Shown: piece by piece, positions 18,371 through 26,949 of the stretch
How positions within the stretch are numbered: the first letter of the stretch is position 1
Layout: every line of letters starts with the position of its first letter
NCBI RefSeq assembly: GCF_000012365.1
Contig: NC_007651.1
Span: forward strand, 3,658,001 to 3,722,000
Reading direction: 5' to 3'
Length of the DNA: 64,000 bases
Source: Burkholderia thailandensis E264
GTDB taxonomy: Bacteria; Pseudomonadota; Gammaproteobacteria; Burkholderiales; Burkholderiaceae
The notes under the pieces: generated by a model
Databases searched by the model: none
The model's input: the letters and a program-made list of their open reading frames with translations, nothing else
Told to the model about the DNA's origin: nothing
Position numbers and translations under genes: made by a program

Positions 18371-20029
18371 ATGAAACCTCGTATCTGGCCGTACGCACTT
18401 GGGTTCATCTTGATGGCGCTGGGTTGGACAATTGTCGTGATGGCGCGGCATTATCACTATTGGCAAGCAACGGGACAGGAGATGCCGGGTATGGTGAGTA
18501 GCATTCGAAACGGTGTGCTAGTTGCGGCGGGTGTCGCAGTCGCAGCTTTCGTGGCGAGCTTTGTGTGGATTAAGCGCGCACCTGTCGAATCGTCGCACGC
18601 AGCCGCGAGTTCAACATCGGCATCACCGGTATTGCCTGCCGCAGCAACGCACGGCAATAACGGGGCACCGGCACTGCTCGCTCAAACTGGCGACAAGTTT
18701 GTCTTGGAAGTCCGTGGTTTGGGCCTCGTTACAGGGCGAAACGCGAATGACGAAATCTGGAATGCAATCGAAGCCAAGGCGGACAATCACTCCACTTACA
18801 TGTCGCAAAACCCCGCCGACTATCCAGACAGCGAGGATAGCCGGATGACCTACCTGGGGGTTGGGACGGGACTGAGTTTCCAACTGGCAGCCCATCATTC
18901 CGTTGGCTATTGGCCGGTCCCGGTTTTCATCTGGGAGCCACCGAAGGCATCACACGTTAGTCGGCCAGCCAATGAGCTCTCCGGTATTCGGCAGGAGGCT
19001 AGCCTGGGCGTCACGCTCTTGCTGTGGCAAGAAGATGCGAACACGAACGATGGTTCTACCATCATCGAGAAGCTGTTTGAGTTCTTCGATGCGCATCCGG
19101 ACATACCCGAAGCGATTATCGTCACCTTCGATGGGGCCGCGACCCGCGATCTCAATCAGACGCCGGGCTACGTGGATACCTTCAAGCAATCGAACATCCC
19201 GACGATGCCGGATAGCATGGCCGCGATGCTCGTGTCCCGCTCCGATCGCGTTGACAGATTGATTCGCCCCTACGCCGTCGAGCAGACGGAAAACGTCGAC
19301 AAGAACACGACCGAATACGACATCACCAAGCTGTGGAACTTCTTCTGGGAGAAGAACAACGGGGAAGGGCCGGGCAGCTTTGAAGCGTACTATCAAGAGC
19401 AGCAGAAGGCGGCGGGCATCCGGCCACGCGCTTTTCTCGGCTTCATGTCGGCGCAATGGTGGCAGACACAACTCCCCGATTTCTGGAAAACGATCAGCAA
19501 CAAAGGGCCGGGCGAGTTCAAACCCACGCCGTACATCCCGGTGCGCTGGACGACCTGGCAGGTGAGGCAATTCGACAACGCGCCGCTGCTCGGCTACCTG
19601 CATCGGCCCATCGACGTGAAACTCGCCGATGCGCACGGCAAGCCGCTGAAGACCGCGCAGCAGGCGCAAGCGCTCAAGGCGGGGTGGCAGCAAGCCGTCG
19701 ATACGCTGCCCACCGGCGAAACGCCGAAGCGGATCTTCTACGACACGACGGGCGATCGCGCGTGGGTCGCGCCGATCAACCAGGCGCTCGCGCAAAGCGG
19801 GCCGTCCGCGCCGAGTCTCGATGACGTGAAGGAAGGCTACGACATCGGCCGTCGGATCGGGAACACGGGCATCAGCTCGCCGTTGGTGCAGATTGGACTC
19901 GGCCTGATCGCGAGCTACAACGAAGGCGGGGCCAGCGCCACGATCCATCGCCGGCCGAACGGCACGGCGACGATCGTGATGGTGAGCCCGCCGACGCATA
20001 AGCAGCCTGACGTCAATCCGTTCCGGTAA
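18371..20029 (+). CDS. Tla3-like T6SS lipase adaptor (DUF2875)
   Basis: A 552-residue protein starting 18 bp after the lipase gene. The N-terminus has two membrane segments (about residues 7-25 and 47-66: ALGFILMALGWTIVVMA and GVLVAAGVAVAAFVASFVW), then a low-complexity linker and a large soluble domain. That domain has YLGVGTGLSFQLAAHHSVGYWPVPVF and RPRAFLGFMSAQWWQTQLP segments, which fit DUF2875. In Pseudomonas aeruginosa Tla3 of this family bridges Tle3 and the VgrG2b C-terminal domain. The membrane anchor would allow an alternative role as immunity protein. The family call is from memory of those sequences; the functional split between adaptor and immunity is unresolved. Confidence 0.75.
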   Translation: MKPRIWPYALGFILMALGWTIVVMARHYHYWQATGQEMPGMVSSIRNGVLVAAGVAVAAFVASFVWIKRAPVESSHAAASSTSASPVLPAAATHGNNGAPALLAQTGDKFVLEVRGLGLVTGRNANDEIWNAIEAKADNHSTYMSQNPADYPDSEDSRMTYLGVGTGLSFQLAAHHSVGYWPVPVFIWEPPKASHVSRPANELSGIRQEASLGVTLLLWQEDANTNDGSTIIEKLFEFFDAHPDIPEAIIVTFDGAATRDLNQTPGYVDTFKQSNIPTMPDSMAAMLVSRSDRVDRLIRPYAVEQTENVDKNTTEYDITKLWNFFWEKNNGEGPGSFEAYYQEQQKAAGIRPRAFLGFMSAQWWQTQLPDFWKTISNKGPGEFKPTPYIPVRWTTWQVRQFDNAPLLGYLHRPIDVKLADAHGKPLKTAQQAQALKAGWQQAVDTLPTGETPKRIFYDTTGDRAWVAPINQALAQSGPSAPSLDDVKEGYDIGRRIGNTGISSPLVQIGLGLIASYNEGGASATIHRRPNGTATIVMVSPPTHKQPDVNPFR

Positions 20030-20038
20030 GGAGCCCGT

Positions 20039-20302
20039 ATGCGCGGCGTGATTCGCATCGGTGATTCGACCTCGCACGGCGGCCGCGTTGTAACCGGCCG
20101 CGAGGGTTCGACCGTGATGGGGCGGGCAGTGGCCTGCGTCGGCGACCGCTGCACGTGCCCGATGAATGGACACGAACATTGCGTGATCGTGGAGGGCGAC
20201 GAAGGCGTGCGAATCGAGGGGCGCGCGGTGGCGTTCGACGGCCATCGGACGTCGTGCGGCGCGACGCTCATCTCGTCGATTCCGACGTCGGGGCGCACAT
20301 AA
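20039..20302 (+). CDS. PAAR-domain protein (T6SS spike sharpener)
   Basis: An 87-residue PAAR protein, 9 bp after the Tla3-like gene. It starts MRGVIRIGDSTSHGGRVVTG and has the repeated PAAR elements and the zinc-ligand His/Cys residues (GDRCTCPMNGHEHC, FDGHRTSCGATL). PAAR proteins form the conical tip on the VgrG trimer. Its position closes the operon vgrG-lipase-adaptor-PAAR. Just after the stop codon an IS3 remnant begins, so any further gene of the operon has been lost. Confidence 0.9.
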   Translation: MRGVIRIGDSTSHGGRVVTGREGSTVMGRAVACVGDRCTCPMNGHEHCVIVEGDEGVRIEGRAVAFDGHRTSCGATLISSIPTSGRT

Positions 20303-20313
20303 TAAGACTTGCC

Positions 20314-20969
<656 letters not shown>

Positions 20970-21790
20970 GAGATATTCAGCTTGTCCGCGATCGCCTTTC
21001 GCTCGTCGATTCCAATATGGACCCCACGATTGCGGTAGCGTGCGACTTCCGCCTTGACCATTGCACGCGTTGCCGCACCCTTCGCGACATTGGCATCTCG
21101 GCCAACAGATCCGTCTCGCTTTCGCCTCTCGCGGCGCACCACTTCTGCCTCCTGTTTCGCCGGAGCAGTCTTCAAGCGCCGACGCAGAAGTTCAAGCGTG
21201 GCGGTAAACGCATGAGTCGTGCCGCAATAGATGAAAGCGTAAATTCGCTGTTCGCGCTGGATGCTGCTGACATCAGCAGAAACAGCAAATTCAATCGTGC
21301 GCTCCATATCCGACCATAGCTTTCGAATCTGCGCAGCGACGGCCTTATCCGGCTTCGGCAGGTCGGATAAGTCGTCGCCAGCGCGCGCTCGCCGCCTTGC
21401 CTCCGCCACTCCGCGCCAATACAAGGCATACATCCATTCCGCCCGGTCATACTTCCCACCGCTTAGGCGCGCAACGTGCCCCGCATTCTGCTCCAGCGGA
21501 TAGGGCAATGAATCGCTCAGCGAAAGCCGTCGCGCCCGAAGCAAATCTAGGCGCCCCATCTGGAAGTGCTCGCGCTCCCACCGCTCATGCTCCGCCTTGA
21601 TTAGCTGGACAGTGGCGGCCTGTACCGCAGGACTATCCCTGTCGGCCGGATCGAGATGCAGAAAATGGTCGGAGACGTGATTGATTTTCGCTGACGGGCC
21701 GCGATCGACAAACGCGGCCAACTCGTCCGCTGAGACCGGCTCTTCGTCTGGATCTATTTCCTCGTGCCCGAGGTTGCGCGACTTTCTCAT
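20970..21790 (-). pseudogene. Unrecognised gene truncated at its 3' end by the duplicated segment
   Basis: The minus-strand frame from the ATG at 21790 (AAGGGTGG ribosome site) runs about 274 native codons and then enters the antisense of the copied lipase segment. The open frame continues to 20549, but that tail is foreign. The native part is charged and helical (KAEHERWEREHFQMGRLDLL, EARRRARAGDD, IRKLWSDMERTIEFAVSADV) with no membrane or signal segment. I do not recognise a family. It may belong to the accessory element to its right. The native C-terminus is lost, so function is doubtful. Confidence 0.55.
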
Positions 21791-22197
21791 GTCCACCCTT
21801 CGCGTGGACCTTCACGAAGAACGCCGAGCCAGCCGGTGAAGGTGTCCGGTTTTTCGGGTGGCCGCCCTAGGCTCGACAGATCGCATTTTCTCACGACTTG
21901 CCACGCGGCATTGCCAGTGCCAGCCTCAAGCTCAAAGCAGGCTAGCCCTTTCGGCCCGAGTCATCGCACTCGGTTTAACATCAGACCTTGCGGTGCCGTC
22001 ACCGCTTTAATCAACTGCCGTTGCCGCAATGCAGTGCGTCCGACTTCGCGAGACTCGACCCGCTGGAAGGGGTAGCAATGCGTTAGCTGTGACCAAGTTG
22101 GAGCCAGCCCGAACGCAATCCGACGTGCATGCCACGGTGGGCGCTTAAGACGGCGAAAAGCACGGCAATTTGCTCAGAATCGTTACTGGAGTGCTAC
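21791..22197. other. Intergenic region between divergent accessory genes
   Basis: No gene recognised. It separates the truncated minus-strand gene from the zinc-ribbon protein gene and probably holds both promoters. No clear motif stands out. Confidence 0.4.
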
Positions 22198-23358
22198 ATG
22201 GCAGGCGATTTCGAAGAAATTGGGCATTCGGGAGGTACGATCACGTTCGAGGTGCAGATCGACGATCAAGGCCGAACAAGCGTCCAGACAACAATGTCCT
22301 CGATGAGGCCAGTACCCGTGGCGTTGATTGGAGTTTGGGCGCTACCCGAGAATGGTATTCCCGTGGGCGTCTACGACCTAGGCATGGGTTCGCGACCGCC
22401 CCCGCTCCGTGGCTGCTTGCCTGTCGTTATCGCGTCTGATAGTGAAGGAAAATTTGGCCACCTTTGCCCCGACTGCGGAGGCTACTGGCGAAGCGGTCCA
22501 TGGCCGAATGTTTGTCCATACTGCGCGGTTACAGCTCCAATCCATGAATTCTTGTCTGGGGCACAAAGGCGATACGTTAAACACTATTGCGAGGTGCTCG
22601 ATAAGGCGCTGCGATCTGACCACGATGTCCAGGTAACGATCGATATGGATGAGGTAGCTGACGCGGCCGGAAAAGAGGGGGAGAAGCCCGCATTCTATGT
22701 GTCTGAGGAGAGCCAACAGCACAAGTTCATCTGTCGTGCATGTGAGCAGTTCAACGATATTCTAGGACGTTTCGGCTACTGCTCAGTCTGTGGGACGAGA
22801 AATGACCTTGTTGAGTTCGAGGAGCAAATAGTCCCGGCAATCCGAGACCGACTCAATTCGGGCGCTCCAGCGGAAGACTGTGTGCGCGATGGTGTTGCGG
22901 CGTTCGATTCATTTATCGCGCAGTACGGGAAACAACTTGCCGTACTCGTTCCAATGATCGAGCGACGCAGGGCACGGTTGCTCAATCAGCGCTTTCATGA
23001 CATCAACGAGACTCAGAGAATCTTTGGCGAGTGGTTCGGCATCGAATTGTTTAACGGTATACCCGACAGCGAGCGAAACTTCGTTGCGCGAATGTTCTAC
23101 CGCCGCCATGTGTATGAGCACAATGGAGGCGAAGTGGACGAGCGCTATATCAAAGATAGTGGAGATACCAGCGTTCGCCTGAAGCAGCGCATCCACGAAA
23201 CGCAGAGTGATGGTCACAACCTATTGAGTTCGCTGGTGAAGATGGCACGCAATGCTCATCGAGGTTTCCATGAGTTGATCCCCCCGTTGCCAGAACCCAT
23301 TGAAGCTGTGGCCCCAAAAAAAGCGCGCACGGCGCGGCGTGGCGATAAGGGTCGCTAA
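22198..23358 (+). CDS. Uncharacterised protein with two zinc-ribbon-like Cys clusters
   Basis: A 386-residue protein that I do not recognise. The ATG at 22198 has a GGAG site 6-7 bases upstream. Residues 1-80 look like a beta-rich domain. Two CxxC-x(12)-CxxC clusters follow: Cys90/93/106/109 (CPDCGG and CPYC) and Cys179/182/195/198 (CRACEQ and CSVCG), each fit for one zinc ion. The rest is mainly helical and ends in a basic tail (KKARTARRGDKGR). No membrane segments. It lies on the lower-G+C element with a serine recombinase and an integrase. The zinc ribbons suggest nucleic-acid or protein binding, but no function can be stated. Confidence 0.65.
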   Translation: MAGDFEEIGHSGGTITFEVQIDDQGRTSVQTTMSSMRPVPVALIGVWALPENGIPVGVYDLGMGSRPPPLRGCLPVVIASDSEGKFGHLCPDCGGYWRSGPWPNVCPYCAVTAPIHEFLSGAQRRYVKHYCEVLDKALRSDHDVQVTIDMDEVADAAGKEGEKPAFYVSEESQQHKFICRACEQFNDILGRFGYCSVCGTRNDLVEFEEQIVPAIRDRLNSGAPAEDCVRDGVAAFDSFIAQYGKQLAVLVPMIERRRARLLNQRFHDINETQRIFGEWFGIELFNGIPDSERNFVARMFYRRHVYEHNGGEVDERYIKDSGDTSVRLKQRIHETQSDGHNLLSSLVKMARNAHRGFHELIPPLPEPIEAVAPKKARTARRGDKGR

Positions 23359-23490
23359 GTGGATACAGAGGCAAGCTGCGCGGTCATCTCGTCCAGCACT
23401 AGGCGCGCGGCAACCGTACTTCGAAAGCCGTTGTTGCGGTGCCATGAACAAAGCTTTGAATCGTCAAGCGCCGCGGCCTCGCTGAATTTG

Positions 23491-24249
23491 CTACCGGGCC
23501 GGCATATTCGATTGCTTGTGATAAGCCTCGATTTTAGCGACGTGCTTCTCCAGCATTTCCTTTGCGAACGACAGCGAACGTTCAATGCGGGACGTCAACG
23601 TTCCCCAAGCCTCATATGGCGGCGGGCACAGCTTCTCTAAGTCGAACCGTTGAATACATACAACCGCGAGAGCAAGGCTTCTTTCGCTAAGGTGGAGCAC
23701 CTGGTTAAATATGTTCACCGGCAATTGCCCTTCCCTCTGCCACCAGTTCGTCACAAAGCCATCTAACGCATGAAGCGAATCGTAAAAGGCAATAAGTGCA
23801 GTCGCGTCATCACCGGACAACTCTCGGAATTGTGGCGCACTCGGATACAACACCGGCATTTCCGGAAGAAAATCACCCTGTAAGTCGTTCGGCTTGAATT
23901 TATTCTCGACCTCAATATATTCATTCACTGCGGCCATGTAATTTGGACAGGCTCGCTCATGAATATACAAAACCCGCATGATGATGCGGTTTAGTTCGGC
24001 TGCGAAGTATCGCCGCGCGTCTGCTTCACTCCGCTTCTTTTCTTCGGCCTTTGAGCGACGAGTGTTCAGTTCGTTTATCCAAGCTCCCAATAGGGAAGCC
24101 CCAGCACCAAACAACGCTCCTGAAATTATGGCGAGCTTCGTTGGAAGGGCAACGCCCCCAACTATAAAGAGCAACGCAGCCAACCCCATATGCGGATTTT
24201 TTCGAACGAAGTTCCATACCAATCGCGGAAACGGGCCAAATTCATCCAT
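23491..24249 (-). CDS. Uncharacterised membrane-anchored protein
   Basis: About 252 residues if started at MDEFGPFPRLVW (24249); an upstream in-frame start at 24303 is possible. Two hydrophobic segments lie near the N-terminus (MGLAALLFIVGGVALPTKLAIISGAL split by a short turn), then an Arg/Lys/Glu-rich helix (NELNTRRSKAEEKKRSEADARR) and a helical cytoplasmic domain. It ends with a KHVAKIEAYHKQ coiled-coil-like tail. No family recognised. It converges on the zinc-ribbon gene with about 130 bp between. The low G+C and weak Burkholderia codon bias point to acquisition with the element. Confidence 0.6.
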   Translation of the reverse strand: MDEFGPFPRLVWNFVRKNPHMGLAALLFIVGGVALPTKLAIISGALFGAGASLLGAWINELNTRRSKAEEKKRSEADARRYFAAELNRIIMRVLYIHERACPNYMAAVNEYIEVENKFKPNDLQGDFLPEMPVLYPSAPQFRELSGDDATALIAFYDSLHALDGFVTNWWQREGQLPVNIFNQVLHLSERSLALAVVCIQRFDLEKLCPPPYEAWGTLTSRIERSLSFAKEMLEKHVAKIEAYHKQSNMPAR

Positions 24250-24589
24250 TGCGTACTCGGTCGTCAACAGTCGTCGGGATGCGAATAGCTTTGCGTGCCA
24301 CAACTCGCTGCCCTGATCGGAGCAACTCCGGGGAGCGGGAACCCAGACCTCAGTTTGTATCGTACCCTATTTGAACAGCATCACACGGCACCATCGAATT
24401 GGCCCGTGCTGCATCCGCTAATGTGCCGACGTCGATTGTACGGTGATCATCCGCCCACGATCTAACATGCATGTCCGAAACCGTTCCCTTACGGACATGG
24501 GTGCGAAGGGGTGTTCGAAAATAAGGCTTTGATATTTTCGTACAGGGGTTACAATTCGTACACCCTTTTTGAACACGCTGGAGCCCACG
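24250..24589. other. Intergenic region upstream of the serine recombinase, with dyads
   Basis: No gene. Near the recombinase start, CGAAAATA (24516-24523) and TATTTTCG (24533-24540) form an 8-bp inverted repeat with a 9-base spacer, and CGTACA occurs at 24539-24544 and again near 24557. Serine resolvases bind such dyads upstream of their own gene (res sites), so this is a candidate res/operator region. Confidence 0.5.
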
Positions 24590-25165
24590 GTGTCCCGAAC
24601 CTTCGCATACGCCCGCGTCAGCACGGCCGACCAGACGGCAGCTAACCAACTCCGCGAGATCGAGGCGGCTGGCTTCAATGTCGACAAGCGCCGGGTCGTA
24701 ACGGAAAGCATCTCAGGTAGCGTAAGCGCGGACCAGCGGCCGGGGTTTGCGGACTTGCTCCGCAGACTGGAAGAAGGCGACGTGTTGATCGTGACGAAGC
24801 TCGACCGGCTCGGCCGGAACGCGATGGACGTGCGCGCAACAGTCGAAGCGTTGGCGGCACGCGGCATTCGGATTCATTGCCTTGCGCTCGGCGGAGTTGA
24901 CCTGACAAGCGCGGCCGGCCGGATGACGATGCAGGTATTGAACGCCGTTGCCGAGTTTGAGCGTGACTTATTGATCGAGCGAACGCAGGCCGGTATCGCG
25001 CGAGCGAAGGCGGAAGGGAAAGCGATGGGGCGGCCGTCCGCACTGTCCCCTAAACAGCAGGACGAGGTGAGGCAGCGATTGAGCGAAGGGGCAAGCGTCG
25101 CCAGCCTCGCGAAGCAGTACGACACAAGCCGTCAGACGATCATGCGGGTACGCGACGCGGCATAA
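24590..25165 (+). CDS. Serine recombinase (resolvase/invertase family)
   Basis: A 191-residue resolvase. The catalytic Ser11 is in FAYARVSTADQT. Other active-site elements are VLIVTKLDRLGRN and AEFERDLLIERTQAGIARAK. The C-terminal HTH reads VASLAKQYDTSRQTIMRVR. The GTG at 24590 has a GGAG site upstream; a TTG seven codons earlier is less likely. It is the size of Tn3-type resolvases or DNA invertases. No transposase or invertible segment is visible next to it, so it may serve element dimer resolution or be a plasmid/phage relic. A hairpin terminator follows. Confidence 0.9.
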   Translation: MSRTFAYARVSTADQTAANQLREIEAAGFNVDKRRVVTESISGSVSADQRPGFADLLRRLEEGDVLIVTKLDRLGRNAMDVRATVEALAARGIRIHCLALGGVDLTSAAGRMTMQVLNAVAEFERDLLIERTQAGIARAKAEGKAMGRPSALSPKQQDEVRQRLSEGASVASLAKQYDTSRQTIMRVRDAA

Positions 25166-25192
25166 GGCCCGACCGTTCAAAGTCACTTTTTC

Positions 25193-25213
25193 ACGGGCCG
25201 TAAGGCCCGTTTT
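25193..25213 (+). terminator. Terminator after the serine recombinase
   Basis: ACGGGCC and GGCCCGT form a 7-bp stem with a GTAA loop, followed by TTTTC, 27 bases after the stop codon. Confidence 0.75.
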
Positions 25214-25345
25214 CATTCCCACGCGCGGGAGGCGGCGGCGCAGGGAGCTTCTTTGCGCGTAGCGTTCCAGCAGGGAGGCCCATTCGATTGCGGCGGCGAA
25301 GTCGACCACCATGGCGTCGCGTACCGCAGGCAGTTGTACCCGGTC

Positions 25346-25449
25346 TGTTCCCAAGATATATGAGTGTTTGGGAACAACTTGGGAACAAAATAATCCAGAC
25401 AAATCAATCCTCTACGCCATCTGTTCCCAATGTTCCCGCTGTTCCCAAG
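25346..25449. repeat. Cluster of six TGTTCCC repeats next to the integrase 3' end
   Basis: TGTTCCCAAG at 25346, its inverted form TTTGGGAACAA at 25367 and CTTGGGAACAAAA at 25378, then TGTTCCCAA at 25422, TGTTCCCGC at 25431 and TGTTCCCAAG at 25440. Three lie within 45 bp on each side of an A+T-rich centre. They may be arm-type sites for the adjacent tyrosine integrase or iterons for another element protein. Confidence 0.7.
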
Positions 25450-25476
25450 ACATTTCATTCCGGCGACGCGCCTCAA

Positions 25477-26706
25477 CTACCCATTCGCTGCGAATTTGCC
25501 GAGGATCACCTTGCGCCCCTCGTCTATCTGAGCCTCAACGAAAGCGGCCCACAGGGCGAGGATGTGGCGGCGCTGTTCGGCGTACTCCGCACGGTTGTAG
25601 ACGCCCTTGATTCCCGTGATGGTGTGCGAAAGCGCCTTCTCGATTGCGTCTGACGGTTGCCCCATCTCGTGAAGGTGCGTGCTGGCGGTGCGCCGGAAGT
25701 CGTGCAGCACAAAGTGCTGAACCTCCATATCGAGCGCCCGTACGGCTTGGTTTAACGTGCTCTTGGCGATTGGCCGGTCCGCACCGCGAGATGAAGGAAA
25801 CACGTATTGCTGGCTCGTGCGAGTTTCATACAACTCGCGCAGCATCAGCACGGCCTGCGGAGCAAGGTAGACCCAATGCTCGCGGGGTTTCTTCATCCGA
25901 TCAGACGGGATACGCCAGACGGCGGCATCCAGGTCGAATTCGGACCATCTAGCCTCGATCAATTCGGACTTGCGGACCATTGTCAGCACCAGCAGATGAA
26001 TCGCCAGCTTCAACGGTCGGCGGATACTCGATGCATAGACGACGCGCAGCACGTGCCCGAGCTCGTCGGGAGATAGCACGCGGTCGCGGCTCTCCTGCGT
26101 GGCGATAAAACGGGCAACTACCGCCTGCGCCGGATTGATCGTCACGAGCTGGCGCGCAATCGCATATTCGTACATTCGCTTGATGACATTGCGGGTGTGC
26201 AAGGCCATCTTCGGCGCTCCGCGCTTCTTGATCCGGTCGCAGATCGCCAGCACATCGCCGGGGGTCACTTCGGATACCGGCTTGCTGCCGAGCGCCGGAA
26301 ACACGTCCTTTTCGAGTGCGCGTTTCGTCGTCCGCTGATACTCGGCCGACTTGTCCGCCATCTGTTGTTCGAGCCAGTACGCAGCGAACTCACGCACGGT
26401 ATTGAGCGCCTTGGTTGTGCCCCGATCTTTCCGAGCATCCGCTACCGGGGAAACGCCACCAGCCACGATCTCCGCATATCGACGGGCGCGCTCACGAGCA
26501 GCTGCCAAGCTGACGGCCGGATATTCGCCAATCGTCACGGGCGGCTGGCGCTTGCCATGCAGCGAGTAGCGGTAGCGCCAGAATTTCGAGCCTGACGGCA
26601 TTACCTCCAAAATCAGACCACCCCCGTCAGAGACAGGATAGCGGGCCGCTTTCGGTTGCAATGCCTTGACGCGGGTATCGGTCAGCGGTTGAACGACTTT
26701 CGGCAT
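25477..26706 (-). CDS. Tyrosine integrase of the P4/DUF4102 type
   Basis: A 409-residue integrase. The N-terminal arm-binding domain is LTDTRVKALQPKAARYPVSD and GGGLILEVMPSGSKFWRYRY; the core-binding domain lies around residues 110-205. The catalytic domain has the first Arg in TMVRKSELIEARWSE, the HxxR box in LHDFRRTASTHLHEMG, and the LSHTITGIKGVYNRAEY segment with His and the nucleophilic Tyr. The ATG at 26706 has an AAGGGGAAG site; longer upstream reading is non-native. It cuts and joins DNA to insert or excise the element. It is the last gene before mnmE, so the element probably sits beside or in the mnmE 3' end. Confidence 0.92.
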   Translation of the reverse strand: MPKVVQPLTDTRVKALQPKAARYPVSDGGGLILEVMPSGSKFWRYRYSLHGKRQPPVTIGEYPAVSLAAARERARRYAEIVAGGVSPVADARKDRGTTKALNTVREFAAYWLEQQMADKSAEYQRTTKRALEKDVFPALGSKPVSEVTPGDVLAICDRIKKRGAPKMALHTRNVIKRMYEYAIARQLVTINPAQAVVARFIATQESRDRVLSPDELGHVLRVVYASSIRRPLKLAIHLLVLTMVRKSELIEARWSEFDLDAAVWRIPSDRMKKPREHWVYLAPQAVLMLRELYETRTSQQYVFPSSRGADRPIAKSTLNQAVRALDMEVQHFVLHDFRRTASTHLHEMGQPSDAIEKALSHTITGIKGVYNRAEYAEQRRHILALWAAFVEAQIDEGRKVILGKFAANG

Positions 26707-26715
26707 GGTCTTCCC

Positions 26716-26841
26716 CTTTTGGCATACAGATTCTTGATGTTTACCTCGGCCGGAAACGCTTGCCAGATAAGGCCATGAGGTGTTTTTGGCATACATGATT
26801 TCGCGTAGAGGCGCGGTGTATGCCATCTTGTATGCCAAAAA
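26716..26841. promoter_or_regulatory. Four TGGCATACA motifs upstream of the integrase
   Basis: TTTTGGCATACA at about 26714-26725, TTTTTGGCATACA at 26783-26795, and inverted copies TGTATGCC at 26817-26824 and TGTATGCCAAAAA at 26829-26841. The second and fourth form a 13-bp perfect inverted repeat. They overlap the integrase promoter region and are good candidates for integrase or excisionase binding and autoregulation. Function is inferred from position. Confidence 0.65.
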
Positions 26842-26949
26842 CTGCTAGTTGTCGATTGGTAAACTTTGGGGAATATGGGGAGTCGATCTATGTCTGGCGG
26901 GGCTTTGCGGCTTCTTTCTTGTGAAACTTAGGTGACGGCTGGCGACTAC

